Assembly (NCBI RefSeq): GCF_035046505.1
Contig: NC_089822.1
Location: 102,928,659-102,992,658 of the forward strand
DNA length: 64,000 bases
Direction of reading: 5' to 3'
Source of the DNA: Tiliqua scincoides
Taxonomy: Eukaryota; Chordata; Lepidosauria; Squamata; Scincidae
Part shown: positions 37,500 through 64,000 of the stretch, piece after piece
Numbering within the stretch: the first letter of the stretch is position 1
How the letters are laid out: every line of letters starts with the position of its first letter
Made by a program: the position numbers and the translations under genes
Notes under the pieces: generated by a model
What the model was told of the DNA's origin: nothing
The model's database searches: none
Seen by the model: only the letters and a program-made list of their open reading frames with translations

Positions 37500-37978
37500 C
37501 CCCACTGGTTGTGCTTGCAAGGCGCAAAGAGTGCTCGGGCGAGCTGCGCAGGGTGCAATCGATGCGCTCCTGTGCGGAGGGGGGGCGGTGTTGTTGGCTA
37601 GAGAGAGAGCTGCGGGGGGGTGGAGGCAGCCGGGGAAAGGGGGGCTGCCTGTGCGTTCTGGGCTCTTCGGAAATGGGAGGTGGCTAAGGCGGCGGGCGGG
37701 CGCAGCTATGGGCGAGCGCACGGGCGGCGGCGGCGGCGCCTGAACCCGGGGGTGGGGTGGGGGGCGCCGCCGACAGACGCCACTCGGAGGTTGGAGGGGG
37801 GATTCATTTCTCCCGCCCCCCCCAGCTCTGAAGTCCCGGGGAGCAAGAGGGGGAAGAAGAGGAGGAAGGGGGGGAGGAGGGAAGGAGTTGCTGCTGCTGT
37901 TCCAGCTGGCTCTCCAATTCTCCCGTGCGCTCCTTCTCCTTCATCGCCCCCTTCATTCGACCTCCCTTCTGGAGCCCG
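37500..37978 (+). other. ATN1: ATN1 non-coding exon 1 (start uncertain)
   Basis: The 3' edge is given by the donor CCCG|GTAAGT at 37979. The 5' edge is inferred from the TATA-like box and could be several hundred bases off. No ATG-initiated frame joins the atrophin frame, in keeping with a leader exon. The exon would be spliced to 47962. Confidence 0.45.
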
Positions 37979-38296
37979 GTAAGTGCCCCATCCCCACGGC
38001 TGCTTGGCACACGTTCCCCCCGTATGGATCATGTAGGCATGAACCCGGAGCGGAGGGGGAGAGGGAGGGATGGCCATCCATTCTCTGTGTAGGAAGATCG
38101 GGGAGGAGGAGGTGGGCGCGAAGAGGGAAAGTGTGTGTGTGTGTAGGGGGGGTGTCAGAAAGCAGGACAGATCGGCTTCATTAACTTGTGCCAGTGGGAA
38201 TGTCTGCTCCCGTCTTCGGGAGATCAGCCCCCCCCCATACATAACATACACCTCTGCCCAGAAAATAAACGAAACGCCCCCCCAGCCGTGGTCCCC

Positions 38297-38719
38297 ATGG
38301 AGCGCTTTGCAGAAGAGATATTCCCGAGTGCTTTAGAGAGCCCCAGATATAACCAACAGCTCCATCAAACAGAGGTACCCGTGGAGCCCTCTACCCCCAG
38401 ATCCTTGGAGGTGTCTTATTCTGCACAGCCCATGGATCCCTCTACCCCCAGATCCATGGCAGAATCTCCCACCAGGGAACCTGTGCTGCCAGAGAACCTC
38501 AAAAAGAATATCTTGCCCCTCAAGTTTCATTCCACCTCTACACATCAAAGCTGCTCTCTGCTAGAAACCCCATTGGCTAGAAACCCCAGGACTCCATCAG
38601 TTTACTCCATCAGACCCTGTTCAACATGCTCCTGCACCTCCACAGGGCTAGAACCTTGCCATGCCAGAGTGTCTTTTCTTTCTAAGAATTTTTGTCTAGC
38701 CGCCCTGCTCATGGGGTGA
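38297..38719 (+). CDS. Uncharacterised 141-codon open frame in ATN1 intron 1
   Basis: The frame begins MERFAEEIFPSALE (an upstream ATG at 38186 would give 177 codons) and ends in TGA. It is rich in Ser, Pro and Thr and has an internal repeat: EPSTPRSLEVS and DPSTPRSMAES, 18 codons apart. The C-terminal third is Cys-rich (CSTCSCTSTG). No domain, signal peptide or membrane segment is evident, and I do not recognise a family. It starts only 320 bp after exon 1. It could be a chance frame, an unrecognised repeat, or an alternative first exon product. Confidence 0.2.
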   Translation: MERFAEEIFPSALESPRYNQQLHQTEVPVEPSTPRSLEVSYSAQPMDPSTPRSMAESPTREPVLPENLKKNILPLKFHSTSTHQSCSLLETPLARNPRTPSVYSIRPCSTCSCTSTGLEPCHARVSFLSKNFCLAALLMG

Positions 38720-41107
38720 TGGTTCCAGATGGGGCAGGGAGAGTACCTGTTTTGAAGGACAGGCTCTAGTACCTCATGAGCCCTGTGGACTACAGAAGAT
38801 TTGTAAAAACCTAAACATGAAATACAGATGTGTTTGTGTAAATGAATAGAAGAGAGACCACAGCATCATTCAGGACTGGGTATAGAGAATACTGTACATT
38901 TGTGTGCTGTTCTCAAAAGGTGGCTTCCTATGTAGGACTTGAATGAGAGAGCAGGATGACCTCTCAAGTCCCTCCTCTTAGAGGAAGGTTTCTTATTTCA
39001 TAGACACCTCCCATAGGGCCCCAGTCCAGCAGAGCTGTGTAAAACTAAAGCTTCTGCTCCAGCCTGCTACATCCACCCCCTTTTTGCACCTATTGAGAGC
39101 CTTACAAAGCAGCTACCTTCTCAGCTCTGTGATCATACTTGGCATGTATGCAATGCTTTACAGCATGCATAGTACTTCATGGTTGTCTTCTAAGTAATCT
39201 GTACAACAACCCAGCAAAGTAGACCAGCTTGTCAAGGCCGAGCTAAGCCCACAACTGCCTCTGGAATTCTCGGCCTTGGGAATGTGGGCTTCCTGGCTCA
39301 GAGCCCACTTTCTTACCTACTACACTGCACAAGCAGAGAGCTGCATCCTGCAATGGACACAATGAATGCTACTGCTCCAGATTGACCCACTCATAGAACA
39401 GCTTGACAAAACCCCCAAAATGGGGCCTCTTGGTTCTTCCAGTCCACATAGCCCCAGAAAATAGTCATCCTTCCTCAGTCCCTTGAGCTCCTGACTAAGA
39501 ACTATCTTGACAACACTAGCTAGGGGAGACAAATCAGTGTAGTATCTTGTCAGTTTATGTGCTTGTCTCTAATACCATTGTGTGTGTGTGAGAGAGAGAG
39601 AGGGAGACGTGCCAGTGAAATCAGTTGTATTCCTTTTGGAATCCTCCTTCTTGTTGCTTTCTTGTCCCCCCCCCCTGTAAAAACATCCACATCATGGCAT
39701 CATACAGTGGAGGGAAAGCAAGGCATGAAACGGAGAGAGGGAAAATATCAGGAAAGCAGAGAATGGATAGAGACAGCTTGATATAGTTTGTTGTCTGAAG
39801 CAGAAAATCCAAATTGTGCCCCTCAGTGTTGGTAACAATATAATAATACAGTAAAAAAGTAATGATTTGCTGCCCTTGGATGGAAATCCCAAATTTGTTC
39901 CCTGAACTAGGTGTGTTTCTCCCCCCTTTAATAGTTAGGTCTACTCTGAGGGTGGAAAATTTTAATGGAAAGAGTATTTATATCTGTGCTGGGGGCGGGC
40001 AAACTGGAAAGGGGGAAGGAAAGGGAAGATTCAAATGAGTCAATCAATCAATGAGATTTTGGAAGGGACACTGGGGGGAAATACTGAATTAAGATGGTGT
40101 TATTGGGATGTCAAGATAAGGCTGAGATAAGGCTGATCAGTGGATTTTAAGTGCGCCTGATATGGAGGAGACATACCAGAACCAAGAAACATAATCCTAT
40201 GCAAGTTCTCCTGCGCAAGCCTCATTGAAATGTGTGGGGGGGGGGCTACTCTTTTGCAGCTCGCATTCGTTTCAATGGGGCTCGTACATGAGAATCTGGA
40301 TAATGTTCTGTGTTTAATACTGTGAGAAGGGAGGTTGTCTTTTTTATTTTCCATCTGAGGCATCAAAAAGCACCGGCCTAGAAAGCTACCCTTTTGACTG
40401 ATTTCTTAAAAATCCCTAGCAATTCATAAAAATCACCTTCTCCAAATAGCCCAGTGTTGTACTTTATCTTTTTCTGTGGGTTGCCTCTTATAGTTCCTTC
40501 CAGTACCATTAGAAAAGTGGAGAGTCAGAGGAGCTAATAAGCTTGTTTGACATCATTGTTTGGACTTCCATTTTTAGATGTTTAAAATAATTATTGAGAT
40601 CCACTGAGCATAAGGTAGGAAGCAATGGGCTTGAACTGCAGCAGCCCTGCACAATTTGCGACCATAAACTGAACAATATATGGTGATTCTTGAAAGCCTT
40701 GATAAGCTCTATTTTTGCTACCTGGCTTGGGTTATGAATATACGAAGGTGGTGGAGCACTTGTAAATTTGCATTCATAAACACCCAATGGGCTAGTTCAG
40801 GTGTTGGGGGTTCTGTGGACCATACCAGTGCTTCTTCTTGAACCAGGTTGCTACGATAGGTATATCCTGGAAAAGGGGGGTTGAACTTGTATATGTTGCC
40901 TACCTCTGATTGTAGAGATTCCCCTGCAGAATGTTGAATGCCATTGGGCCTGGCCATAATTCTATTGCCATTTCAGAAGCATATCACTCTAGTGGTTTCT
41001 TCTGCATTATAGCAGCCCTCTTTGCTTTTGGAAATACTGTTCCACAGAAGTTGACAGAAGAATTATAGCTTTCCTGAGTTTTACCTGGACAAAGAGGCAC
41101 TTTTAAG
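38720..41107. other. ATN1 intron 1, no gene recognised
   Basis: A GT/GA tract at 39582-39604 and an inverted fragment of the short CAATCCTA element at 40186-40290. Remaining sequence looks unique, without exon signals. Confidence 0.4.
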
Positions 41108-41530
41108 AGTGGCAGTGCGATAGCTAAGGGGGTGCAAGGGATAGTAATTGCACCGGGCAACAAGCTTTAGGAGGGCAACAAGCTGAGCTTGACATGAGTG
41201 ACCAAATTGTGAAAACCTTGGTAAGTAAGAATAATACCATCATGTTATATAAAATTGGAAAAGTAATACAGTGCAGAATGCAATGAAACAAAGCGCATTG
41301 GAATATCTGTATTCCATCAAAAGTTTTTGCCAATTAATTAGAAAATGAAGACAGAACTGCCTTATGGAACAAAAAGTGGATTTCCTAACTCAAACCTAAC
41401 CTATGAGACTGATTGTTCTGAGAGCCAATGAGATGTTATTATGTTACAGCGTGGAACCGGTAAAGTGTTAATATGAGTCAGTTGTCATTTCTATGTATCA
41501 TAATAAAGTTACCTCTGCTAATTGGGTAAA
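41108..41530. repeat. Unclassified repeat, second copy
   Basis: Begins GTGGCAGTGCGATAGCTAAG, close to the left end of the element at 6434, and then shares AATGCAGAATGCAATGAAAC, GAGCCAATGAGATGTTATTA and ATATGAGTCA with 34800-35090. Confidence 0.55.
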
Positions 41531-41702
41531 GAGGCACTTTTTCAAGTGGTGCTACTGTTTTATTTAGCAGGGGGAGAATAAGCAATCCTCTTCACCCCAG
41601 CACAGTGTTTCTAACCAATAAGGGGATCACTTCTTATTTATTTACTTAATAACGTTTGATTTCATCATGGAGGGGGGCTACAAAATCTTCTTTGAACCTT
41701 GG

Positions 41703-42095
41703 TAGCAGATGCCTTATTTATTTATTTATACAGGTATTTATATACCGCCTTTCTTTGGCCGTCAGATTTCTCCTCAGACTTTAATCCAAGGTGGTTTACA
41801 TACGCAGGCTGCTCTAAGCCCCCCCCCCCCACAGGGATTTTTACAATTGAATGGTTCTAGTCTTTCATAGAACTCCTCCTTCCAGCTGGATTCCTTCCTT
41901 AGTTATGCCACTGGTTGTGGGGAGGCAGCAGAGCAAGTCGGTGGCAAGCTGCTGGGGAGAGGAGGTGGGTTTCCCCCTGATTTTCACTTTTTAAAAGCCT
42001 GGGCGTGACATCACTTCTGGTTGTGACATCACTTCCACAGCATCATTTTGAGCTCGGCGCAGGGCTACACAATCATCAGCTACGCCACTGAAGAG
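41703..42095 (-). repeat. SINE 3' fragment followed by hAT-like fragment
   Basis: 41725-41800 contains TATATACCGCCTTTC and AAGGTGGTTTACATACGC, the tail of the SINE at 25065. From 41891 the sequence runs from TTAGTTATGCCACTGG to TCAGCTACGCCACTG, an inverted pair of the family at 6434, with GTGACATCACTTC repeats inside. Confidence 0.6.
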
Positions 42096-42194
42096 TGGTA
42101 CTACTCTTATATTTAACTGAGGGAGGACAGCTCTCCCTGTTCACCCCAGCACACTGTCTTGCCTGGTGGCTGCTTGCTGGTGTTTCCTGTGCAT

Positions 42195-42300
42195 CTTTTT
42201 TTTTTTTTTTTTTGATTGTGAGCCATTTGGGGGATGGAGAACCATTTATATTACTATGAAAACTGCTCTATAAACTTTTTTTCCTTGAAAAGCAGTATAT
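42195..42300 (+). repeat. Retroposon 3' end
   Basis: GTGAGCCATTTGGGG, AAAACTGCTCTATAAAC and AAAAGCAGTATATA in this order match the general reptile non-LTR terminus. A 17-base T tract precedes it. Confidence 0.45.
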
Positions 42301-42605
42301 ACATGTTCTTTGTCTTCTTAATATACTGTGTAATATTATGATAATATATTAACAATAAGCTAACTTTGTTCATTTTCTTGAGACCATTGTTAGCAAATGC
42401 ATTGCAACACTGTTGCAGGTCTGCTATTTACTTTTACCTTAATTTAATTTGTGATTGCAGCTTTCAGGCTGCACCTGAGAGAATACAGATCATATTCTGG
42501 CCTGAGATGATACATAGGTTCCCTAATTTTACCTCCAGTATTTAAGAGAACGAATGGAAGTATTTTCAGGGTGCAAGACAGTCTGAGCTGCCATAGCGTA
42601 GTAAC

Positions 42606-43285
42606 TTAGGCCGCAATCCTATACACACTTCCTGGAACTAAACCTCCTGAACAACAGAACCCAGTGGGACTTACTTCTGAGTAGACATGTTTAAGTTTGT
42701 GTTGTAAGAGGGTGAACACTGAATCAGGAAGTCCCCCAGACCAAATCTCTCTTCTGCTGTGAATTCACTAGTTGGTCTTAGGCTGGCCACTCCTTTTCAG
42801 CCTCAGTGCTCTTCCCCACTAAATGGAGATAATATTTCACTTACAGAGTTGTGGCAAGAATTCTAAGATAATATACTGTTCTTTGTTCTAAAGGTTATTT
42901 GTCTGTGACATTGTCATTGTTAATGTTACGTTTTGTACTGACCCTGTTTCTTAAGATGCAGTCCTATACACTGTACACATTTATCTGGGAGTAAGTCCTA
43001 GACAACTCAGTGGCAATTACTTCTGCATAGATGTGCACAAGATTGTTGGGCATGTAAGAAAAAAATAAGTATTATTATTAAAGATTTTGAATAATTGAAA
43101 GTGCCAGGCAGATGTCATTATGACAGTCTACTCATGTCATATGCATGAGTCATATGCATGTCTCCCTGCATACGTCATATGCAGGGAGACATGCATAATG
43201 TCAGACATTATGCATGTCTACTCAGAAGTGAGTTGTATTCAATGGGACTTGCTCCCAAGAAATTGCGTATGAGATTGCAACCTTT
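42606..43285. repeat. Cluster of three diverged TGCAATCCTA elements
   Basis: Copies lie near 42608-42705, 42955-43045 and 43206-43283, recognised by CAATCCTATACACAC, GGGAGTAAGTCC and CTACTCAGAAGTGAG. Between the second and third lies the hairpin at 43154. Confidence 0.55.
43154..43196. repeat. Perfect 18-bp hairpin
   Basis: ATGCATGTCTCCCTGCAT at 43154-43171 and its exact reverse complement at 43179-43196 are separated by ACGTCAT. Further ATGCAT and GTCATATGCAT copies flank it, so several alternative folds are possible. Confidence 0.9.
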
Positions 43286-43458
43286 GAGCCCAGTCCTATC
43301 CAACTTTCCAGCACTGATGCACCCACAGTGTAGCCCAGCTTAAGGGAACATATGTTCGTATACCTAGAGGAGGCCTCCATGACTGCCCCAGCACCACAGG
43401 ATGCAGCACACACCCCATTGGTACAGCTGCAGCAGCACGGGAAAATTGGTTAGGCCCT
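43286..43458. repeat. Harbinger-like MITE, eroded right end
   Basis: Begins GAGCCCAGTCCTATCCAAC and ends GGAAAATTGGTTAGG. Same short family as 24419. Confidence 0.65.
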
Positions 43459-44515
43459 TAGTTAACCTTCCCCTTTAAGACGCTAAAGCCTGTTGTGTCT
43501 TCTTGAAGGAAAAGGAAGTCCTATTCATGGCAATATTATTTATTAGTTACCTTTAACGTTTTTATTCTGCTTTATAGTCTGAATGGAATCCAACTCTGTG
43601 GAATTCTCAAGGCATTTTACAACCCTGTGGTTCCAACCTTGAGAATTCCTTAACGCATTTTACAAAGCAACATAAAAATGACAGCCGTTAACAGTCAGCT
43701 CATAAAACAATTGGGAAGAACCATGTCACACACTTAATGTATTAGACAGAACAATGTGGCAGTAAAATGTATTTACGTACACTGTACTTTACCTTTCTGA
43801 CAGGGTGGCAGGTGTGGGTGTTATCTTGTCCTGTCTGTGCAATAACTCTGTGCTGTGGACTCAGAGATGGTGTGTGGTCCAGTGTCACCAGTGAGTTTCA
43901 TTATAGAGTTGAGATTTGCACCCCAGCACATCCTGAACATACTGGAAAGGACTGTTTAAAAACCACCAATTGAAAACTTTAAAATAAAAAAAAAAGAAGG
44001 CAGGGAAATTTGGAATGGAACCTCTGCTGAAGAATCCTGAGTACCTGGGGAGGTTCATATAGGCTTACAGAAAAAAGCAGGAAGGGGCAGGGAGAGCTGA
44101 CAGAGCAGAAGCATGTTTCACAAGACACGTGGGCAGGGTTTTTGGAGCGGAATCCCTTTCATTGCGTCTTGAACTTATGATTTGCCATAGTATACAGTAC
44201 TTGAATGTTCATTTTAAAATTTCCTTCCAGAAACTGACCGATTATGGAGCCTGAGATTTGTGCCTTTGTGTCCATACAAATGTCAGAAAATCAGCCATGT
44301 GAACCAGGTGAATTATGGGACAGCTGTTCTTGCCACCTTTTCCGAATGACTATTTTCTTCCCCTCTGGGTCTCTTTCATTATGCTTTGCTAATATAATTC
44401 TGGATTTGAAGAGCATGGAGTTGAATGCAGGGAACCAGAGGCATGAAATTCGCTTGGTTCTATTTGTAACCTTTCTGCTTATTTAGCTTTCACACACATT
44501 TGCATGTGTTATTTA

Positions 44516-44695
44516 GGCCCAAATCCTAACCCAACTTTCCTGCCCTGGCATAGCTGTGCCATTGGGGCAAGTGCTGCATACTGCAGTTGGGTGGCAGTCA
44601 CAGAGGCCTCCTCAAGGTAAGGGAATGTTTGTTCCCTTACCTTGGTGCTGCACTGCCCTTACTCCAGTGCTGGAAAGTTGGTTAGGACTGCACCC
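44516..44695. repeat. Harbinger-like MITE, TTA target duplication
   Basis: The ends are GGCCCAAATCCTAACC and GGTTAGGACTGCACCC with TTA on both sides. 180 bp. Confidence 0.75.
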
Positions 44696-44703
44696 TTAGT
44701 CTT

Positions 44704-45041
44704 AGGTTGAACCTCAGTATCTGCGGAGGATCCTTTCTTGAACCTCAGAGGACCTCTGGACATGACCAGAAGTGCCTTTCATCACCCAGAGGTGTTCTGA
44801 GGTGTGGGGAGGCTGCAGGTGGTAGCCCCATACCTTAGAAGGTCTCCCAGAGGCTCCTAAGAGGCACTTCTAGTTTTTCGTCAAAACTTGGCCTCCCCGC
44901 ACCTCAGAACACCTCCTGGACATGACCAGAAGAGACTTTTGGTTTTGTTTGGGAAGTTCAGTGAAGCCCTCTGAACGTAGGTTCACCCATGTTAAGTCAA
45001 ATCAGCGAGTCCCAAACCTTCTGATCAGGAGGGCCAACCTG
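44704..45041. repeat. Probable DNA transposon remnant
   Basis: Begins AGGTTGAACCTCAGTATCTG and ends GGAGGGCCAACCTG. The interior repeats CCTCAGA and GGACATGACCAGAAG in both halves. Edges and class uncertain. Confidence 0.4.
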
Positions 45042-45049
45042 TATTTATG

Positions 45050-46430
45050 TTTTTCACTGGCAAAATAAATTTGCAGGTGAAATAAGACTATGACATTCAT
45101 CCATTTTTGTCTTTCATCTGTGCTCTGGTCCCTAACCAGACAAAAGTGTAAGGTATGGCTGTAATCTTGGTCTCAGAAGCCCGGCAGCAGAGTTTGTTGC
45201 CCTCTGCTGCCTTTTGCATCTGAATAGGTGCCTTGCCCAGTCCTGTGAGCAAATACATCAGCCCAGCAGCTCATAGGATCTGACTGGAAGGTCTCATGGC
45301 CTGTTTGAAAAGGATGCAGTGGTAGGAGATTCCTACACTGGTGACGGCATTCTGCTATTATTAGTGTACAGCTAGCTGGGCAAGGTTAAACCATGTAGTT
45401 CTGGTTGGGGTGGAGTGGAGTGGAAAATGTGTTATATCTCCTGTTCTACTTTGTTTGGCATTTGAAGTTGGCAGAATCGGTGCTACCTTTGTCTTGTAGT
45501 AAGTTCAGGTGCAACTGGTTGAATACTGGAGTCTGCTTTGGTTTGGCCAAAGTGAATCAAGAAGATTAGGCTGTCAGGTTACTTCCTGCATGTTCCTCAT
45601 CATAATTTGGAATGATATTTTCTTCCTCTATCAGGTTTGCAGTTCCTTCCAGTTTAGTAGCATCTAGTTATACAGCTCTGCATGAATTTGTGGAATATTA
45701 TTTGTGAGTTTATGTGCAGGATATTTCCAAGTGTGAAGTCAGCAGCTGCAGATTGGCAGTCTGGCCTCTGGAGGGCCATTACATGGAGTTTCCACCCTTA
45801 TTTGTTGTGGCACTTCATGTAGTTATGCTATAGTCACAATATATAGGGTTACATCTAGGGGCAGGTTCACACATGCATGCACGTTACTTGATGACTCACA
45901 ACTGTACATGACTTCACTGCAAAGCAGTGTGTTTGAGGTTGTGGGAGACTATAGGAAGTCTCTGCTTGAGCTGTGTCAGATCACACATGTATGTTCGTAC
46001 TGTATTATGATAGCCTCCCCGCCTGTAAGCACGTCCTTGAACCATTACAGTTCTGGTTAGAGGCTTGCTAGTGGGTTGCTAACATGTAGTCCCTGTATGG
46101 TACATGAAGTGGGGTGGTATGTTGTGCATAAGATCGTGCTCATGATATGGTTATTAGCCATTAGAGCAAAATGGAACCTCCGTATACTTCATACACTTCT
46201 GAATTCCAAGTACTGGAAACAGGCATCAGCTGAAGGCCATTGCCTTGACCCTCCACTGGTAATGTAAAGAAGGGATCTAGAAAGATGTGGTGAGTCACGA
46301 TAGAGCCATGATTGTGATACAGGGAGGGTTTGACAGTAAAACAGAAACTTGAGGAAAGTGAACATTCTGGCTGTGTTTACTTGTTCTACCCATGTTAGGT
46401 TCAATTTATCCAACACGGAGTGCAATTTTA
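45050..46430. other. ATN1 intron 1, no feature recognised
   Basis: No repeat end, RNA gene or exon-like frame was identified. Confidence 0.35.
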
Positions 46431-46935
46431 TTTCACTGAAGTGCCATGTGCTGCTGGTAGGTGTTGCAAACATGCCGTAAAGCATGTTTGTGGCATTGTG
46501 CAAGTAGGTAGTGCTGGTGGGGCGGCCTGTGCCACCCCACCAATGCTACATCCAGATGGACAGGTACTGGTGAAGCTAAGCAGTGTGCCAAGCAGCAGAA
46601 GGGCATCAGGAGGTTGGAACAGAGGTGGGGGTTTTGGGGGTGTGGGTGGATTGGGGGCAGCTCAGGTCTGGCAGGGGGCAAAATTGACAGTCAGCCTTTC
46701 ATTAAATCCTAACCCCTGTCCCGTGCATGCTGGTTTTATATGAAGCTGCTCAGATTTACACCAGTTATTTAGCAGGCACAGATTCAAGTAGCCCCATTGG
46801 GCAGGCTGGGGCATTACTCGCATAAGGGGAAAAATATCCCTTTACCCAGAGGAGACCTGCAGCCTTTTCCAAAGCTGTGGTGGATACAGCAGAGGCCGTG
46901 TGGCCCCACTGCACAAGCTCACCTTAGAATTGAGC
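46431..46935. repeat. GC-rich MITE-like segment
   Basis: Contains the inner motif GCAAACATGCCGTAAAGCAT at 46468 that marks the long GC-rich MITE form, then a G-rich part with similarity to 2890-3180. The ends could not be placed exactly. Confidence 0.45.
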
Positions 46936-46944
46936 TACCTGGAT

Positions 46945-47107
46945 CCAATCCTGTCCAACTTTCCAGCTCTGATACAGTTGCAATGCAGCCTCTAGGTAAG
47001 GGAACAAATGTTCCTTGAGAATGCCTCTGTGACTGCATACAGGATGCAGCACACACCCCATTGGCTTAGCTGCATCAGCCTTGGAAAAGTTGGGTAGGAT
47101 TGAGCTC
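46945..47107. repeat. Harbinger-like MITE, diverged
   Basis: Begins CCAATCCTGTCCAACTTTCC and ends TTGGGTAGGATTGAGC. Short family. Confidence 0.65.
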
Positions 47108-47961
47108 ATAGTCAGTTAACTTCTCATATTTCTCTTTTGCTAAATCATACTCTTGTGACTGTTGTCTGTTTTCTTAATGTTATTTAAATTTCTATCAATC
47201 TGTTTAAACAAAAAACCTTGAAAACAGAACATTTTTAAAAATAAAGGTGGAAATGCTATGGGAATCTGCAGAACTTGGAAAAAAAAGAAGGTAAAATCGG
47301 CATAGTTTTGCTTCACTTTCTGAGTCATGTGCATGAACTTTTTAGATACCAGTACAGATGGACCATGTGAACATCATATGTGTTTCTGCTGCAGGACAGG
47401 CACCTTCATGTTTGGTTAGGGATTCAAAATGTGCAAGGAGCACATCTCCTTATATACACATGTCATGGTTGTGAATTATCAAATTTTAGGGCAATTTTTT
47501 TTCTTTTGTTTGAGATGAAATCACCATTAGGTGAATCTGGAGGTATCATAGTTAACCCATTTCTGCCCAGCCCACAGGTGTACACATTTGATCCCTGTTT
47601 CGTATATTCAACCTTGGGCAGAAATGGCTTTAAAAGCAGGCAAGTTCAGGAACCAAAGTAGGCAGTCATTTTGTCATTATTTTGTTTTATTTTTTTGTAT
47701 TTAGCTGATTTTATAGTTTCTTGCTGTGTTTATCCGTTTTGGAGAAGGTGGGGCATATATATCTTTCCGCAAAAATAAGTGTTCCTGTTGGCGATGTCCA
47801 GTGATGAACTTTATTATGCTCCAATGTGTTGAGTTTTAAATATATTCAAGAAATTGTATCCATTATGGAAAAGGGCTGAGGTTTAGTAGGAGAAAGCTTA
47901 CTCTTACACCACTGCTTCCAAACACCTAATTTTTTTTCACTAACCAAATTCTTTGTTTTAG

Positions 47962-48110
47962 AATTTGCCAGAAAGTCATCGCATTCTTGGACAAAGCTCT
48001 CCTGAGGTCCCACCTCAGTCACCTAAGGAACAGCAGTGTGGGTGAAGGTATAAAAGTTCATGTTTTCATCCACCCGGACAAAAGAGAATGGGGACCCTAC
48101 ACCCAAAAGA

Positions 48111-48137
<27 letters not shown>
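47962..48137 (+). CDS. ATN1: ATN1 exon 2 with start codon (coding 48111-48137)
   Basis: The acceptor TTTGTTTTAG ends at 47961 and the donor GTAAGT begins at 48138. 47962-48110 is 5' UTR. ATG at 48111 opens MKTRQNKDS, identical to the start of human atrophin-1 as I know it. The context AAAAGAATGA has A at -3. The coding part is 27 bases and ends in phase 0. Confidence 0.93.
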
Positions 48138-63266
<15,129 letters not shown>

Positions 63267-64000
63267 GTGAGGAGAACCCCTTGCCTTCAGTACCACCCTG
63301 CCATGTTGCTTTGGTTTGCATACAGTGCCAGTCTTGGGCCTAGTTCTGACTGAGGTGGTAATCATAGGCCTGGCATGTACCAGCAGTTGGAGGTTCACAT
63401 GAATGAATGCTCCTCCATTCTCCCAAAAACCCTACTCATAGAAGACCAATATGTCAGGGAGTCTAGGTTAGACTCCTTCTCCCATCCTGCTTGTTTTCTT
63501 TGTGCAGGGTATTTGGAGTATGGAGGAACATTCAGCTTGTGAGCTTCCGTCTTCTAACTGGTCCAAATGTGGTTTTTGTACCTCAGAGAAAACAAAGCCT
63601 TAACAACTGTGCTGTAGCTGTTAGCCTGGAAGTGTCAATAAATCAGTCATTAATCAGTATGTTTTAACCTGTTAGAGCAGCTTCAACCAGTACGCCACAG
63701 CACATTAGTGTGCCACAAATGCTCTGCAGGTGTGGTGGGGGAGGGTCATTTATTAGTGGGCCATTAGGGAATGTGAGCCCCCCCCAGCAGCATGGTGTGC
63801 CTTGTCAATTGTCCAAAAACTAATGGTGTTCCTTGACAGTTTTAGCCCCTTGTCAGTGTGCCATGAGGGGGAAAAGGTTGAAAATCACTGTTAGAGGCTT
63901 GATGTCAAGTTAAGTATTGAACCTGGATTCCTTGAAGGGAGCCTTTGGGAGCTGGCCCAATGTATCTCTAGATTATTTCTGCACTGCACCTTCCATCCCT
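63267..64000 (+). other. ATN1: ATN1 intron 7, to the right edge
   Basis: The exon encoding the human-type SASVHPLIDPL continuation was searched for by eye and is not present. The only recognised feature is the hAT-like element at 63678. Confidence 0.6.
63678..63888. repeat. hAT-like MITE in ATN1 intron 7
   Basis: Starts CAGCTTCAACCAGTACGCC and ends AAAAGGTTGAAAATCAC, flanked on both sides by TGTTAGAG. AGTGTGCCA motifs appear near both ends. Confidence 0.75.

Larger units (their letters stand above)
37255..38010 (+). promoter_or_regulatory. ATN1: ATN1 CpG-rich promoter region
   Basis: The region is rich in G+C and has many CpGs compared with the surrounding spacer, with clusters at 37500-37570 and 37685-37790. 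A TATA-like TTATATAA lies at 37468-37475. It ends in a consensus splice donor at 37979. Position and orientation fit the start of ATN1, whose first coding exon lies 10 kb downstream. The transcription start is not fixed by sequence alone. Confidence 0.65.

Noticed and set aside
37323-38251. Long frames on both strands in the CpG-rich region
   Set aside because: High G+C removes stop codons by chance; none joins the ATN1 frame.

Overview
The window is nuclear DNA from a vertebrate, most likely a squamate reptile (a lizard, inferred). Host genes have spliced exons with GT-AG introns. The spacer is full of CR1-like LINEs, a tRNA-derived SINE, a 5S rRNA-derived SINE and very many short inverted-repeat DNA transposons (MITEs) of types I associate with lizard genomes. 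The species cannot be fixed from the sequence alone.

Two host genes are present, both on the + strand and in the order known from human 12p13 (ENO2 then ATN1). Positions 479-3668 hold the last five coding exons of ENO2 (gamma enolase, neuron-specific), with all active-site residues of the C-terminal barrel intact, followed by a 3' UTR of about 1 kb. Positions 37.3-64.0 kb hold ATN1 (atrophin-1): a GC-rich promoter region, a probable non-coding first exon, and six coding exons that together give 1054 residues of the protein. The final C-terminal exons lie beyond the right edge.

Between them lie about 33 kb without a recognisable host gene. This interval and the ATN1 introns are built from layered repeats. 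They include a family with ends reading GGGCCCAATCCTA and 3-bp TAA-type target duplications (Harbinger-like); several hAT-type families with CAGNGGTTCTCAAAC-like or CAGGGGTGTCAAAC-like ends and 8-bp duplications; TA-flanked elements; and an 80-90 bp element with the ends TGCAATCCTA. Five tandem copies of the last sit just upstream of the ATN1 CpG-rich region. No retroviral or LTR element, CRISPR array, operon or prokaryotic system was seen.

Points worth a second look: the ATN1 glutamine tract is only four residues and mostly CAA-encoded; a 5S-derived SINE shares its tail with a LINE fragment in the same window; a 100-bp ATT/AAT tract lies about 50 bp before the largest ATN1 exon; a 141-codon reading frame of unknown origin lies just after ATN1 exon 1; and one MITE family shares its ends while carrying quite different interiors.
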